DNA of 64,000 nucleotides from Sabellastarte sp. h YS-2021 (taxonomy: Eukaryota > Annelida > Polychaeta > Sabellida > Sabellidae). Below are positions 32,786 through 45,114 of the stretch, piece after piece. The translations under genes and the position numbers were made by a program. The notes below the pieces were generated by a model, which made no database searches, was not told the DNA's origin, and saw only the letters and a list, made by a program, of their open reading frames with translations. The stretch's first letter is position 1. The number at the start of each line of letters is the position of its first letter. Where the stretch lies: NCBI GenBank assembly GCA_964017235.1, contig OZ024929.1, positions 66,993,603 to 67,057,602 of the forward strand. Direction: 5' to 3'.

Positions 32786-33380
32786 AAGTGGCATGATGCA
32801 TTTGCTTACGTGTTCAGGAGGAATTCAGAAGTGAATTCCATCATTTCACTCATCCACAATTTTCATATACATTATTCATCCCTGGGAGAGGCAGGTACTC
32901 TCCCTACATCATTTGAGATTCATTTGTGGGATTGATGATGCCCACTTATTGTATGGGGACTTGTAACTCCCCGAATCTGGAGTGCTACTGTGAAATGTTC
33001 GCGAAGTGGTGGTACTGCCAGCTGATAGCCATGGAGGCTATTGTGAGAAAATCCCTGTTTGTGCACGTCCAGGTGGAGATTGATTGGTGACATGGTGAAA
33101 TCTGACGTCAGTGATGTCACCATGCATGATGGCATTGTGGAACCTACGTGTAGTGACGTCATCTGGATGCACCCTAAGTTCATGAGGAGTGAACTTGATA
33201 TTAGGAAGATTAGATGGGTTGGGAGTGATCCCTAGTTTTCCTGATGAGAGTATACATAGTAGTGGAACCTTTGAAATGTACACATAGTGGTACCACTGCG
33301 AATAGAGTAGAGTCAAATGTGATGGATCTTGCCGCTCGGATCCATTACAATATATTGTTGATATTTTAGCAGACACAGTT
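32786..33380. other. No recognised gene
   Basis: The minus-strand frames 32920-33376 (87 and 112 codons) show no recognisable domain and overlap each other. I would not call them genes. Confidence 0.35.
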
Positions 33381-33827
33381 ACCGCAGCTCTACTTCACTT
33401 GGTGCAGAGCCGTGGCATGACCCCACATAGAACTGGAGATTTGTATAAAACACATATATGTCATACAAATGTGTACACACAACTGTTCCCACAACAGTTT
33501 TGTTACATTTCCTTCAACAATCAGTCAACAGCAAACATAGTTGACAAAAAATAGATGATATTTCCTCATTTTCAATGTTTTTTGGACCATTTTTCTAAAA
33601 AATTGAAAATGTTCTTTTATTATAAAAGCTATGTAAAATATTGGCATATATTTTTTCACGTGCTGTATTTACTGGGTCTTTGGCTTAATATCAATGTTTT
33701 AACTACATTAAAGCATTTCTAGTCATTTTATCAGTTTTTATTTAACAGCAAAAGGATTTTATACAAATCTATAGTTCTGTGTGGGGTCGTGCCATGGCAC
33801 TACATGCAATGGAAGTAGAGCTGCGGT
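33381..33827. mobile_element. MITE with ~75-bp terminal inverted repeats
   Basis: The left arm starts ACCGCAGCTCTACTTC. Then come 'GCCRTGGCAYGACCCCACA' and 'agatttgtataaaa'. The right arm (33757-33827) is its reverse complement with scattered mismatches. The 447-bp length and lack of ORF fit a non-autonomous DNA transposon. No certain target duplication. Confidence 0.75.
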
Positions 33828-34665
33828 GAAAAGGTCTAATATTTTAGATGCAGAGTTTGAACCAAGAACCAGGGCCAACACTGCTCTCCACTGAAAATCT
33901 GGTCCAGGCTGCAAATACACATGGATAAAAAATGACACATGCCGAACCAAAGGAGCTCAATTTTAATCTAGATGAGGACTACATTCCAGTCAATTTCTAC
34001 CATGGGAATATCAAGGGTGAAAAAAATAGACATATGATATTTGTCACAGATCGATAGATACAACTTTTCTCATGTCAAAAACTTGGTTCGTGTAAGCCAC
34101 ATTTAACGTGGTGAAGTCACCATTCAGTCAACTTTTTAGTATGATTCATTGAGGCCAATGGAAAATTGAAGCAAGTCCTGCTGATGTTTAGTTTAATGTG
34201 TGGGAAGACAAAATAATCACAGGAAAGTGAAGAAAAAAGTGAAAAATCTCCTTCCTGTATATGGACCATGTATATAATATTTTAATACCTTAACTGAAGT
34301 TCCAAATTGTAACACAGCATAACTATGATTTTGTTTATTTACTAGTAGTTTAATTTTCATAGTTCCATAATTAAAATGGGGGGGAAGTGCCTATAAATCT
34401 GTTTTATAGCCTGATGTTTATAAAATACTTGTTTAGAAAAATACTTTTCATTCGTTCTACAGTATGCTTTTTAAAATTTCGGTGTCCAGTGTCCACACAG
34501 ATGTGCCAGATGAACAATGTTACATATTTTGTTGTGTGAAAACTTGAAATGGAAAGGATCGTTGTTTCGACACAGTGTGGGTGTTGAAGTGGCCCCAAGT
34601 ACAACATGGGTAGACACAAAAATAAACGGGCACGAAGATAAATGGTCTTTAGAATTTTTCAACAG
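33828..34665. other. No recognised gene
   Basis: AT-rich. Short minus-strand ORFs near 34404-34680 have no domain I recognise. Confidence 0.35.
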
Positions 34666-37000
34666 AGTGACTCCTGTCACAGCATCATGGTTTTAAGTTT
34701 TTGTCTAAAGTCATGGCATCAGAAATTCAGTTAAAATACCACAATATTTTTATTTCATTAAAATATGTTGGGAAACCCCACAAAATGCCATGGAATCATC
34801 AAATATTTCCTACACATACATAAATATTCATGAGCTGTGTAGTCAATCCAGTATTTAATTGTTAATTGATCTTAAAGCATAAATTATTGAGAAACCACCA
34901 TGAAAAATCTATGACTTCATGAATATTAATGAGTTGCTGTGAATTTTGATCTTCAAGTAAAATATTTTCTACACATACATTGTTTTGAAACCCCACAGAA
35001 TTCCATGACCTCATATATATATTCTACGCAACTGTCAAGAAAATATATCACTAATAAACAAGATGCACTCGGAGAGAGCATAACGCTCAACTGGATGTGA
35101 CCGGACTCACGAGTGTTATAAAATATTCTATTATCTCCCATCTATTGTCACTTAAATTTTGACTTTGCAGAGAGGCAAAATATTTTGGTGCAAAATGCTT
35201 GCAAAAGCCATTTTCATTTGAGATCTCTTTTGAGCAGTATTGCTGGTAGTGACTAGAAACGTGACATGAAAGTTTTGGGGTCATTTGTGTAACTGCACAG
35301 TTTGACTTTTGAATTGAAGGAAGAAGATGTTAAAGTACTAGCAACCAGCATTGCTATACCAAAGGTTATAAATAAAATTTGCGAACTAGTTTAAATTACA
35401 GAAAAAAAACATTTCTGTTTGAGCAATATTGTGATTTATGAAGCCCGAGGGCAAGTGATATTGCCCGATGTTTATTAACTTTTTCTTTATTTCTCTAGCA
35501 CCAAATGCATAGAAAAATCCTTGTAAAAATCCCTCCAAATATAAGTAAATGAAATGTAACATCAAAACCAACACCACTAACGTCATCACTACACAGTTCT
35601 TCTAGACAGAGACCAAAGAAAATCAATGATCCACTGCTTGTTGTTCTACTTCATTTATGTGAGCATTAGGTTTTCCTTAATATTACTTTTGTTAGTTTTG
35701 TAATATACAAAGATATTAATTGGAAGGATTTTATGTGTCAAACTTATTTTGAAAAATATATAAAAATTCTTTTTTTTTTTTACAGCACCTCAAAATTGCC
35801 ATAAATTGCAGTGTTTCCGATTCACAATGCATGTGCACTGATGATCTCGAGATGAATCCCCCCCCCACACACACACCCACTTGTTGTTCACAAATACTGA
35901 ATAACTGTAAATGTATGCATGTCCTTGCATTAAACTTCCGTTATTGATGCTTGTTGGATATTTCTAGGTTACATGTTTTCCGAAATATTAATGAAAACAG
36001 CACTTATGGTATATCCCTTTGACAAATTTCCCTGTAAAGAAATAATGAATGAAGTGACGTAATTAGGATGTACTATATCTTGCCTACGTACATCACAAGA
36101 GAGTCCAATCTTGATTGGATAAAAATTCATGAGGAAGAAATCCTGTCATGATATTGATTTTTACATATGTGATGAAGAGAAGCAGATTTCACTGTATATG
36201 CTCAGTTAAAAATAAGAAAAATTCTCTCCTGGCTTTAATTTTCAAACAAATGACATCAAATTTGGAAGAATTCATCTGTACCCCATAAAATATCTGCCCA
36301 CCAAATTTGAGCTTGATTTAGACCGAATAATCTGTCCCTCAGCCAATATTTAAAAGTTGGATGTATTGACGAGAGACAGATGGCTTAAGTATGCCACAAA
36401 GACAAACGTCCTGAAGGGCAACAAATGGCACACATCCTGACATTAAACATGTACTAGGCTACCACCTTGAGTTTCAAGGATGTACCCCGCATTAAAAGAA
36501 ATAAACTTTTTGCATAGTTAATGGATATATGTACCAAAATTTATTTCACTTGCAAGTTGCAAAATTTCATCATTGTTTATACAAACAGGAAGTGCAGAAA
36601 AAGTGTCTATATTACTGCAAACACAGAAAATTGAGTTTCTGCATATTAATGCTTTATACTGTTAATACATTTTAGTGGATATTTTAAAGTTTAAAGTGAC
36701 TGTAATTTTCAGATATTGAAATTTTTTTCTTTGGCGAGGAACTCTGTCCCAAAATGCCACCCATCAGTTTTAAAAAGGCATACTTTGGGACAGAAAACTC
36801 GGTCTAGCTTGATTGGTGTTATAATTTTTGAGCTACAACGGTGAAATGGTGCACAGACAGACAAGAAACAAACTGATCACAATAACCCTCTCCTATCGTC
36901 GAGCGTCAATCAACTGGGTTGTTGAGACTCATTGATTTCTAGTGTGATGCCATAACTTTAGATGAAAACTTAAAACCATGATGCCGTGACAGGAGTCACT
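34666..37000. mobile_element. Candidate fold-back/TIR element, 2.3 kb
   Basis: 34666-34721 and 36945-37000 form a 56-bp inverted repeat (about 52 matches) with outermost AGTGACTCCTGTCAC. The interior has no transposase. It holds the direct phrases 'aaaccccacaRaatKccatg' near 34769 and 34987 and most of a dispersed repeat shared with 19430-19905. Confidence 0.5.
35055..36895. repeat. Dispersed repeat, copy 2
   Basis: Shares its phrase order with 19430-19905: 'acaagatgcactcg', 'aaagaaataatgaatga', 'aatcctgtcatg', 'gaagcagattt', and a closing 'acagacagacaagaaacaaactgatcac'. A C-run plus (CA)n tract lies near 35860-35880. Confidence 0.55.
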
Positions 37001-38222
37001 TCAATTTTTCAAATATAAGCGGCCTGAACAACCAAATTGTATCCCCGTGTTGCCGGTTTTCGACAGTCTTACGCATTTTAATCCATTTTCGTTTCTTTCA
37101 TTAGTCCCCACGGTATTTTAAGCTTAAAATGTAAAAGTGTGCTTTTTAAATGACAAGAACAAGTATAATGAGGTAAATATTTTATCTTATTTTATTTATT
37201 TTTATTTGATTAAATTTCTGTGTGTACAGTGTTTTTATTTCACAAATAGTTGTCTGTTATCAAGGGTAAAATAAAATCAATATTAAAGGTATTCAAAGTA
37301 TATTCTAGATTTTTTATTTTCTACATTGTCCTCTGTAAATTGATAATTTAACAAATAAACAGAATGCTTGTTGCAATTATATCATAGAAATTGCAAATAA
37401 CATTCTTTCTTGAAGGTGTGCACATAATATTATTTTCATAGACTATTACATCATTAATTTTTAAAGTTGGTTTTGAAGACTGTTTCTTCTATTTTATGTC
37501 AAGACAAAGCACGTGATTTTAAGTCAATTAGCATGGGCATTGTTTATTTTATTATTAGATCCAAAAATCAAAATATTTTATAGCACGTTTTTCTCATATT
37601 TGCTGCTGAACTAAAGCATGCAGTCAGTGAAAAAAGATTGAGATAAAGGTTAATAATTTAAAAAAAGATGACGTTTTATTTTTAAAAATAAATCTTATAA
37701 ATCTATTTATCTTTTACAAAATATAGAAGTACAGTATTTTACCTGGATGAAATTTGTATATTTCACGGAAATTCATGAGTGTTGCCAATGACAACCATAT
37801 TTTATTTTGCTTTGAACATTCATATTATATTTCACCTAACAAAATCAGAATTTTACTGCACCGTGTAATTAGAAACTTTATTTTATAAAATGCAAAACAA
37901 TATTTGAATTTATTATCTTGTAAAATATTTTAAAATAAGGTCATTATCTTTATTTATTTCATTTTTTACTCACAATAAAAGCATGTGTACAGAACTACAA
38001 TGTATTAATGCGCGCCCGTCGATAATGGACGACCGTCGATAATACAACACAACGATACTGTGTAAACTAAGCAACAGATATATGCTTAAACACAGCGTTT
38101 CAAGACATTTGTTACTTATTTTGTGCAATTGAATTATTTATTAAGCCACTGAGATAAGCCAAACTCTGAAGACTGTTTGTCTTCGTGTCTGTTTATCTTT
38201 GTATCCAGCCCGTGTACGTAGA
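37001..38222. other. Very AT-rich spacer, nothing recognised
   Basis: Long A/T runs on both strands, no ORF over 60 codons and no repeats with clear ends. Confidence 0.4.
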
Positions 38223-38722
38223 TAGACCGAGTTTCTGTCCCGTCGCCAATTGTTATTGATAATGGACACAATGGCGAGGGACAGAGCTCACATGTACTTG
38301 TTTTCTGTGTAAATTTGAACTGTTGGAAATTATTGCATTAACCTTAGAAATTCTTTGATACGTCTACATAGCTGTATCTAAGTTATAATACATATGTTGT
38401 TGCCCTAAACTGCTTTTACAAGCCAGGAATTTTTTTTTTGCAGATAGCAGTGCACTGTTAAAGGTTTGTTTGCATTTTAAAAATAGGTTGAACTATACAC
38501 ATATCAGTAGGATAGGCATTAAATATTAGTGAACGGCACATATACATAGCTCAAAGAATGTAAATAACACTTTATACTTATGTGTACAAATATGCCGTTC
38601 AAAATTTACACAGAAAACAAGTACATGTGAGCGGTATCTGGAATATACGCAGTCAATATTGGAAGATTCGCGGTTAATGTTTGGAAGATTCGCGGTAGAT
38701 ATATTATAGATTCGTGGTTAAT

Positions 38723-41163
38723 ACCCAGATAGCAAGACTCTGTAGGGCCACCGCTGGCCCACTGGCGGCATAGCTGTCGGACCGACGTTGGCTGCAGGCG
38801 GTGGCCAGCTGTTGGCGTGACCGGCTGATAGGCAGTGGTCCACCGTTGGTAGCCGACAATAAGGTTTTCTGATGGTCCTTCAGTGGCCCACTGTCGGCAG
38901 CCAATGATAAGCTTTTCTATTGGCCCACCAGTGGCCCACCTTCAGTAGCCGACAAGGTTGACTGGTGGTCCACCAGTGGCCCACTGTTGGGTGCCATCAA
39001 AGGTGGTTCTCTGGTGGTGTGACCAGCTGATAGACAGTGGCCCACTGTTGGCAGCCAACAATAAGGTTTACTGGTGGCCCATCAGTGGCCCACTGTTGAG
39101 TGCCATCAGTGGTGGTTCTCTGGTGGCATGACCAGCTGATAGACAGTGGTCCACTGTTGGCAGCCAACAATAAGGTTTACTAGTGGCCCATCAGTGGCCC
39201 ACTGGCTTTTAGGCTGGTGGATGTGTCGGTCTGACATTGGCAAGCCACTGGTAAAATTTTACTACCACTATAATATAGCATCAGCCAATCAGATTGCAGC
39301 ATGAAGTTATGTGGCCATTGTTTAACAGAAAGCAAATAATTGACAGATTGTGGGTGGATTTTAGTTAAGGGAATCCCTGATAAGTCACATGACCAAACAT
39401 AAACAATGGTGGAACAGTATCTTAGGATGACATGTTCCATAGTCAAACAATAAAATTATGATGTTCAGAAACAACTTTTCTTACTGTGAATTTCTAATGA
39501 GAATGTTATTTTTATGTCTAAAATTGTTAAATAGTTAGTTAAAAATTGTGGGCCCACTGAAATATGATTTTTAGACATACCATAATAAATAATTTTTTAC
39601 TAAGTGTCTCAATATCCCCTATTATTGCTCGCTGCCATCTTGAATAAAAAGCCATCATTGGCCCACCGTTGGCCCAACCTTGGCAGCCTGAGTTTTGGTT
39701 GGCAAGCCTTCACTGGGCCAGCGTTGGCATGGGTAATTCGGCCACTGATTGGAATGTATTTCATGGGTAATTATTCCTTTCAACTTAAGAAACTTTATAT
39801 TTTATCGGACACATACATATTGCAGCTAGTGGACCAAGGGTCTTCCAGTGGTGGCTACACCTCAACCCCAATTAATAGGGTTTTGATTGAATATCATATT
39901 TTTCTCCTGTACATGTTTTATGGTTTGTTTACAGGGGAAACTTTCACTTCTGTTAACTTTTCTGTGTAATTATCAGATGATTTTATTGATTAGATCTAAA
40001 ATCCGGGTGGAAATTAGAAAATTCCCATCAGTGGCCCATCAATCATAGCTTATATACCACTGATATAGTTGGTGGGCTGCCAGTGGTAAATCTTGGAAGA
40101 AATTTGTGGCCCAAGAATGGGAAGAAAAGAAATATATATTAAGGCAGAGATGTGACATCTGTTATTTAAAAATGTTGGTGTCTTGGTGATATACACACAC
40201 ATACATAAAGTATCCAATTACTTTGCCGTCTGTGGGCCACCGGTGGGCCAACAGTATGTGTACCATGCAGGCAGAAGGTGGACCACTGATGGACCACCAG
40301 TGGCAAATCTTACAATTTTTTTATGTAATAAAATTCAGAACAGCTACTTTTGGAAAGTAATTCACTTGAAACAAATGAATTTAAGCCAAGACAGCCTCTC
40401 TTCAAGATCTGTCAAAACAAATGCCGTTCAGCAGAGCTTGAGGTGTAGCCACCAGAGGACCACCATTGGTCCACCAACTAAGTATAGCTCTTACAGATGA
40501 TAGTTGCATGTGTCAGACAAAAACAAATTCTGCGATAGTTTTAGGTTGCATCAAAAAACAAATTTATATCAAAAGGAAAAAAATGAAAATATCTTTCTTT
40601 AACCTTCACTAAAAATATATATATATATATGTGCCACCAGTGGCCCACTGGCTGCCCATCATGGGTCATGTACTACTTATGTAGTGGGTGGACCATGGAT
40701 GGACCACCTGTGGCAAATATATAAGCAAGTAATATATAAAGTAATAAAGTGGAGAAAAGACTGACTGAGCAAAATGAAGGAATACAGAATAAGTTTGTTA
40801 AAAAATGACATTAATTTATGTTAAGTGAGAGAAAACACACATTTTATCTAATTTTTCCCAGGATTTTACACCAGTGGGTGTAGGCTGGTACCTGAGCTAC
40901 AGCCACTGACTCTGGTAGTTGGTGGGCCAACAGTGGGCCACGCAATGTATTTATATTTTGAAATAATGTGTTTTTAACATTGAATATTGTTAAATAATAT
41001 GTCAGAAAACAGTATTTGAGGTTGCTTTTGAATTTGTTTATAATGCTTTAAAATTTTGAAAAAAAATGCAGTCAGTGGGCCACCAGTGGCTCAGTGGTGG
41101 CCCACAAGCTATATTTTGCCACCCATAGCCAACGGTGGCCCACTAGCGTATTGCTATCTGGGT
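38723..41163. mobile_element. Non-autonomous TIR element packed with TGGCCCAC-type degenerate repeats
   Basis: The termini are a 13-bp inverted repeat, ACCCAGATAGCAA (38723-38735 and 41151-41163), flanked on both sides by AAT, a possible 3-bp target duplication. The interior has dozens of variants of 'ccaccagtggcccactgttggc' on both strands, dense at 38745-39240 and recurring to 41140, separated by AT-rich stretches. No transposase. The superfamily is undetermined; a 3-bp duplication would allow PIF/Harbinger, among others. Confidence 0.7.
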
Positions 41164-41192
41164 AATATTTCATTTCCTGACAATATGTCAAT

Positions 41193-41440
41193 AAAGAACT
41201 GCCGTGACCTCGCATATTTGCTCATTAATATTAATGAGGCAAGTCCGTGAACAGGAAATATGCTAGTTTTCATCTTAAACCAGCCTTTCTATTTATAAAA
41301 TACTGTCAGGAAACCCCCACAAAGAACTGCCGTGACCGCGCATATTTGCTCATTAATATTAATGAGGCAAGTCCGTCAACAGGAAATGCACTGGTATTTG
41401 ATCTTAAACCAACCTTTCTAACCTTTCTATTTGTAAAATA
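41193..41440. repeat. 128-bp direct duplication with an 18-bp perfect palindrome
   Basis: Two copies (41193 and 41321 onward) of 'aaagaactgccgtgacc.cgcatatttg', each containing the perfect palindrome CTCATTAATATTAATGAG (41221-41238 and 41349-41366). Confidence 0.8.
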
Positions 41441-41607
41441 TTGTTTGGAAATGTTCCTAGATTGACCGCGAATATTCCTAGATTGACCGCGTATATTCCA
41501 AAATTTGTATGCGGAACTTCCTACCGCGAATATTCTTGACCGCGTATATTCCTGTATTCATGTGAGCTCTGTCCCTCGCCATTGTGTCCATCAGTATAGT
41601 GGCTTTC

Positions 41608-41712
41608 TACCAGTGAACGCCCACCTACCAGTGAACGCCCGCCTTATACGACTTTGTTAGAGGTCAAGGACAAATGCTTCTATTTATCTACAAAATGGGC
41701 GTTCACTGGTAT
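41608..41712. repeat. Short inverted repeat with GTGAACGCCC motif
   Basis: Two direct copies of TACCAGTGAACGCCC near 41610 and 41627 are followed by their reverse complement at about 41697-41712. The same motif recurs inverted at 43477-43500. Confidence 0.6.
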
Positions 41713-41871
41713 TTCCGGTTTGCGGTAAAAACGGCCGATAATAGAGATAAATCATGAAAATATAAAGCTTAGAAACAAATGTAACAATATGCACCCCGGT
41801 TATTAATTATAGTGTGTATCATTTGACAATCTATTGGCAGAATAATAAAATATCAAGCTGTTAATATAAGT

Positions 41872-43446
41872 TGTGAAGGTTGCGCCCCAATAAATTTATA
41901 AATCCCGGACGAGCCCCCAAAAATGTGAAGGTTGCGCCCTACAAGATTTTAACAAATCCCAGCTCCGAGCCCCCACCTAACAATTTGTTAGGACAAAACT
42001 TTAATCACCAATATATCACGCAACAACCTCAAAATTTGCCTGAGTTCATTGACCTGACTCCTAACGGAGGAAGATTGACCTTAATCTTCGCAAGAGAACA
42101 ATACCACTAAGATCTTTAGATTTATTGTAACAACTTATTAATAACACCGTATTAATATAAATTTGACATTTATTAAATCTAATATAAAATATCCAACAAT
42201 ACAAGTACAATAATACACAGCAAATCTAATTTAAATTGTATTACTGTGTTACAGATATGAAATATAAATATTTCTAGAAACCAAGTTCTAAACTACAACA
42301 TTACTACTGCTACTGATAATAACCTATAATTACCCAAATATATATATTACCGTTACCACAATATATTACTGTTATTACAACCTGTTACCGTTATTACAAC
42401 AACCTGTTGTAATTAAAAACGAACACAATACCTGTGTTCTTGACCCAAGAAACCTGTGTAAATTTGTTACACAAATATTATAAATTAAACCAAATGCTTG
42501 GTCTTGAACCGAAATGTGATAGTTACCAGATAAAGTACCACCAATACAACACGGAATGTATTACCAACTATAGCGATAAATATACTGAAACCAATAATTA
42601 ATCACCTATACCACCGGCACAGTCTCCGACTTTACGGTCTCTGATACCGAATATATAGCCAGTCTCCGACTTTACGGTCTCTGTCTATAATTACCAATAT
42701 ACTGATTAAAACCCTATTAAACAGTATCCGACTTTACGGTTTCTGAATAATACACAATATATTATCACTAAGAATAAATAACAATTCCGGATGTAAAATT
42801 ACTAACCTAAATCTGGTACTCTTCAATCCAGCAAAACACCTTCTGATAAAACACTTCACAACTGGTACAACACTTTCAATAATATCAAACTCCAATCTAA
42901 TTATAAACAACCCGGTAAAACACTTTTAGTAACCTCAAGATTCGAACCCAAACTCAGCCTGTTAAAATAATACTTCCTACCACTTAAAGATTCAAACCCA
43001 GGATTAGCATGCTAAAAACACATCTTGTCGCTTCAAGATTCAAACCCAGACTAATTTTAAAATCAAATCACCCTATGACCTAATCATGGTTGTTAAGATA
43101 CCTGTACCTACAGCTGACAACTTGACAACTGATAAACTGTATTATGACATCACAGATTTTAAACAATACAACTTATGAAAGTGCTGTAATTGACATAACT
43201 AGTGCCTGATAATACACAGTAACATTAGGAATGACATATGTAATACATTAAACTAAATGAAGACACATATAACCTATTATAAAGTACAATATCCTACCCT
43301 TTTTAAGACTCAAAATCACCGTTAGAATCACGTCATTTTAACAGGATGTGTACGTAAATGGTTACTGCTAAATCTCAAACTCCGTAACCGAAAAACGGAA
43401 CTCCCGAAATTCGCCGCGAATCTCGTCGAAATGCCGTCATTTCACA
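41872..43446 (-). mobile_element. LTR retrotransposon remnant: one LTR, primer site and a 16-bp stub of the other LTR
   Basis: The LTR spans 41924-43446 (1523 bp) with perfect ends TGTGAA...TTCACA. On the minus strand it is followed after 4 nt by TGGGGGCTCGTCCGGGAT (41902-41919), a primer-binding site complementary to tRNA-Pro. Then come about 14 bp and a 16-bp repeat of the LTR's own end (from 41872). The direct repeat AAGT flanks the whole unit (41868-41871 and 43447-43450). The LTR contains three or four copies of 'gtctccgactttacggtctctg' (42627-42745). No gag or pol remains. Confidence 0.78.
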
Positions 43447-43549
43447 AAGTTAAATTCAATATTTTAACTTTAGCATGGGCGTTTACTGGTAGAATGCCAC
43501 TATCAATAACAATTGGCGACGGGACAGAAACTCGGTCTACTGTAGTACG

Positions 43550-43933
43550 TAGACCGAGTTTCTGTCCCATCGCCAATTGCTGTTGATATTTCTGGTGTAC
43601 TTCAAGATTTACACAGAAAACAAGTAGCATGTTCCGATGTAACTTCGACGCAATAACGATAAATTTTATTACATGTTTGGACCGCATTTTCGTGAGTTTT
43701 CTTAGAAAAGTTGTCAAAAATTACATAAAAAATACACAATTATCGTCCAAATTATATCTGCAGTCAATTTAAAAACCTTTGGAAACATTCCAAAAAGGAC
43801 GATATGCATATTACGTCGAAGTTATAAATGCGTCGAAGTTACATCAGATGACGATACATGCGAGCTCTTTTCCTTGCCATTGCGTCCATCAGTATTTCAA
43901 TAGCAATTGGCGATGGGACAGAAACTCGGTCTA
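43550..43933. mobile_element. 384-bp MITE with 37-bp TIRs
   Basis: The left arm, TAGACCGAGTTTCTGTCCCA and on to 43586, pairs with 43897-43933 with one mismatch. Its tip is the same family as the 38223/43501 repeat, and it lies head-to-head 10 bp away from it. The interior shares 'tttacacagaaaacaagta' with 38600-38625. Confidence 0.8.
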
Positions 43934-44158
43934 CTGTACTGCTTCCCTGTATAAGTTGGCCGCCCTCACCACACCTTCACAGGGCTTTAACATGAGTGGC
44001 CTACTGCACTCTGAAATCATGTATTGCTATGCACTACAGTAAACTTATTATATGCAACAGTTTTCATTGGTGTACAATAACATGTTTGTCTTTCTGGAGC
44101 CAGTAGATCAGTCCCGGCCAACTTATGACTGCGGCCAACTTATGGAGGGATCGAAGCA
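43934..44158. repeat. Inverted repeat with ATAAGTTGGCCGC
   Basis: ATAAGTTGGCCGC at about 43950-43962 appears inverted, twice, near 44110-44145 together with 'tactgcttc...ccct'. Probably another small hairpin element; its edges are uncertain. Confidence 0.45.
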
Positions 44159-44747
44159 GTATAGTGGATGATCGTAAAGTCAATCACTTAAGGGAGACTT
44201 ATAGAGAGTGATTGTTCTCACTTTATAAAATTAAAATCAACCTCAAAATATTAAGGCACGCTGAAAAATACGACTTCATAAAGCAAATAAACTAACAAAT
44301 GGCTGCAAGACTTCTAAGATTTTTTTCAACAGAAACTTCAAACTTGGGTTCCAAAACGCAGAGAACAGAATATCATTTGCAAGGCCGCTCATTAAGTCGA
44401 TCACCTAGTACCACCACTTTCATAGGGATAAACAAAATGAAAGCTTTGTTACAAGATGATCAATTACATCTATAGAACAGAAATCTGTACACAGATTTTA
44501 TACTAGTTGTATTTTAATAAACTTGATGGTTTATTTCTGTAATGTGGTAATATTTTAGTGACTATTTCAGAAAATATAAAAATATATCCGCTTTGAACAC
44601 ACTGCACCGCTATTTTTGCAGAATATATTCAAGAAAGGGGTGTTTGTTTATTTGCAAATTCAAATGAAGTTTGGTATGTCCTGTAAAGCTTTCAATGTCG
44701 ACCAATCGACTTAATGAGCATATCGACATTATGATCATCTACTATAC
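44159..44747. mobile_element. 589-bp MITE-like element
   Basis: Termini 44159-44181 (GTATAGTGGATGATCGTAAAG) and 44725-44747 are inverted repeats, 20 of 23 matching. AT-rich interior, no ORF. Confidence 0.55.
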
Positions 44748-45110
44748 CCGTGTACGTAGAAAGATATTTTGAGCGATAATACAAGGTACTTGCTTTAAAA
44801 AAAAAAAGAGGACACACATCTTACTTATAGTTCACCCTTAAACTACACGAATACCCAATACTTACTTTGCACCATCTTAAGAAAATAATATGTTTGAGCT
44901 CTACTGTAGTTAAAGAGAGAAAATAGCAAGGAAAGCTACCGATACGTAGTGGTATCCAAAGACGCTTGAAGTCTGACTAAATCACAGTCATCATATGCCA
45001 CGCCGACGTTTAAAAAGGAAAAATAATAAATCGAAAGGGATAGACAATATTTCAGTTAGTTGGTGACAAAAGACACAATCGACTTTTAAACCTAGTTTTT
45101 ACTCTGTTAG
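44748..45110. other. No recognised gene
   Basis: The first bases (cgtgtacgtagaaag, about 44748) repeat the left flank of the 38223 inverted repeat. The remainder shows nothing I can call. Confidence 0.35.
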
Positions 45111-45114
45111 TGTA

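Larger units (their letters stand above)
38223..43539. mobile_element. Large nested inverted-repeat (fold-back) element
   Basis: A perfect 39-bp inverted repeat bounds this block (38223-38261 and 43501-43539; tip TAGACCGAGTTTCTGTCCCG). A second perfect 33-bp pair is nested inside (38262-38294 and 41559-41591). A third pair of 29 bp forms a small hairpin element (38288-38316 and 38602-38630). No transposase is visible. Two further elements (38723-41163 and 41872-43446) have inserted into it. Confidence 0.7.

Noticed and set aside
32920..33376. Minus-strand ORFs of 87 and 112 codons
   Set aside because: Overlap each other in different frames, show no domain and lie among repeats.
42935..43060. 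Three 'agattcRaaccca' phrases resembling tRNA B boxes
   Set aside because: No A box or cloverleaf could be folded around them; they are a short internal repeat of the LTR.
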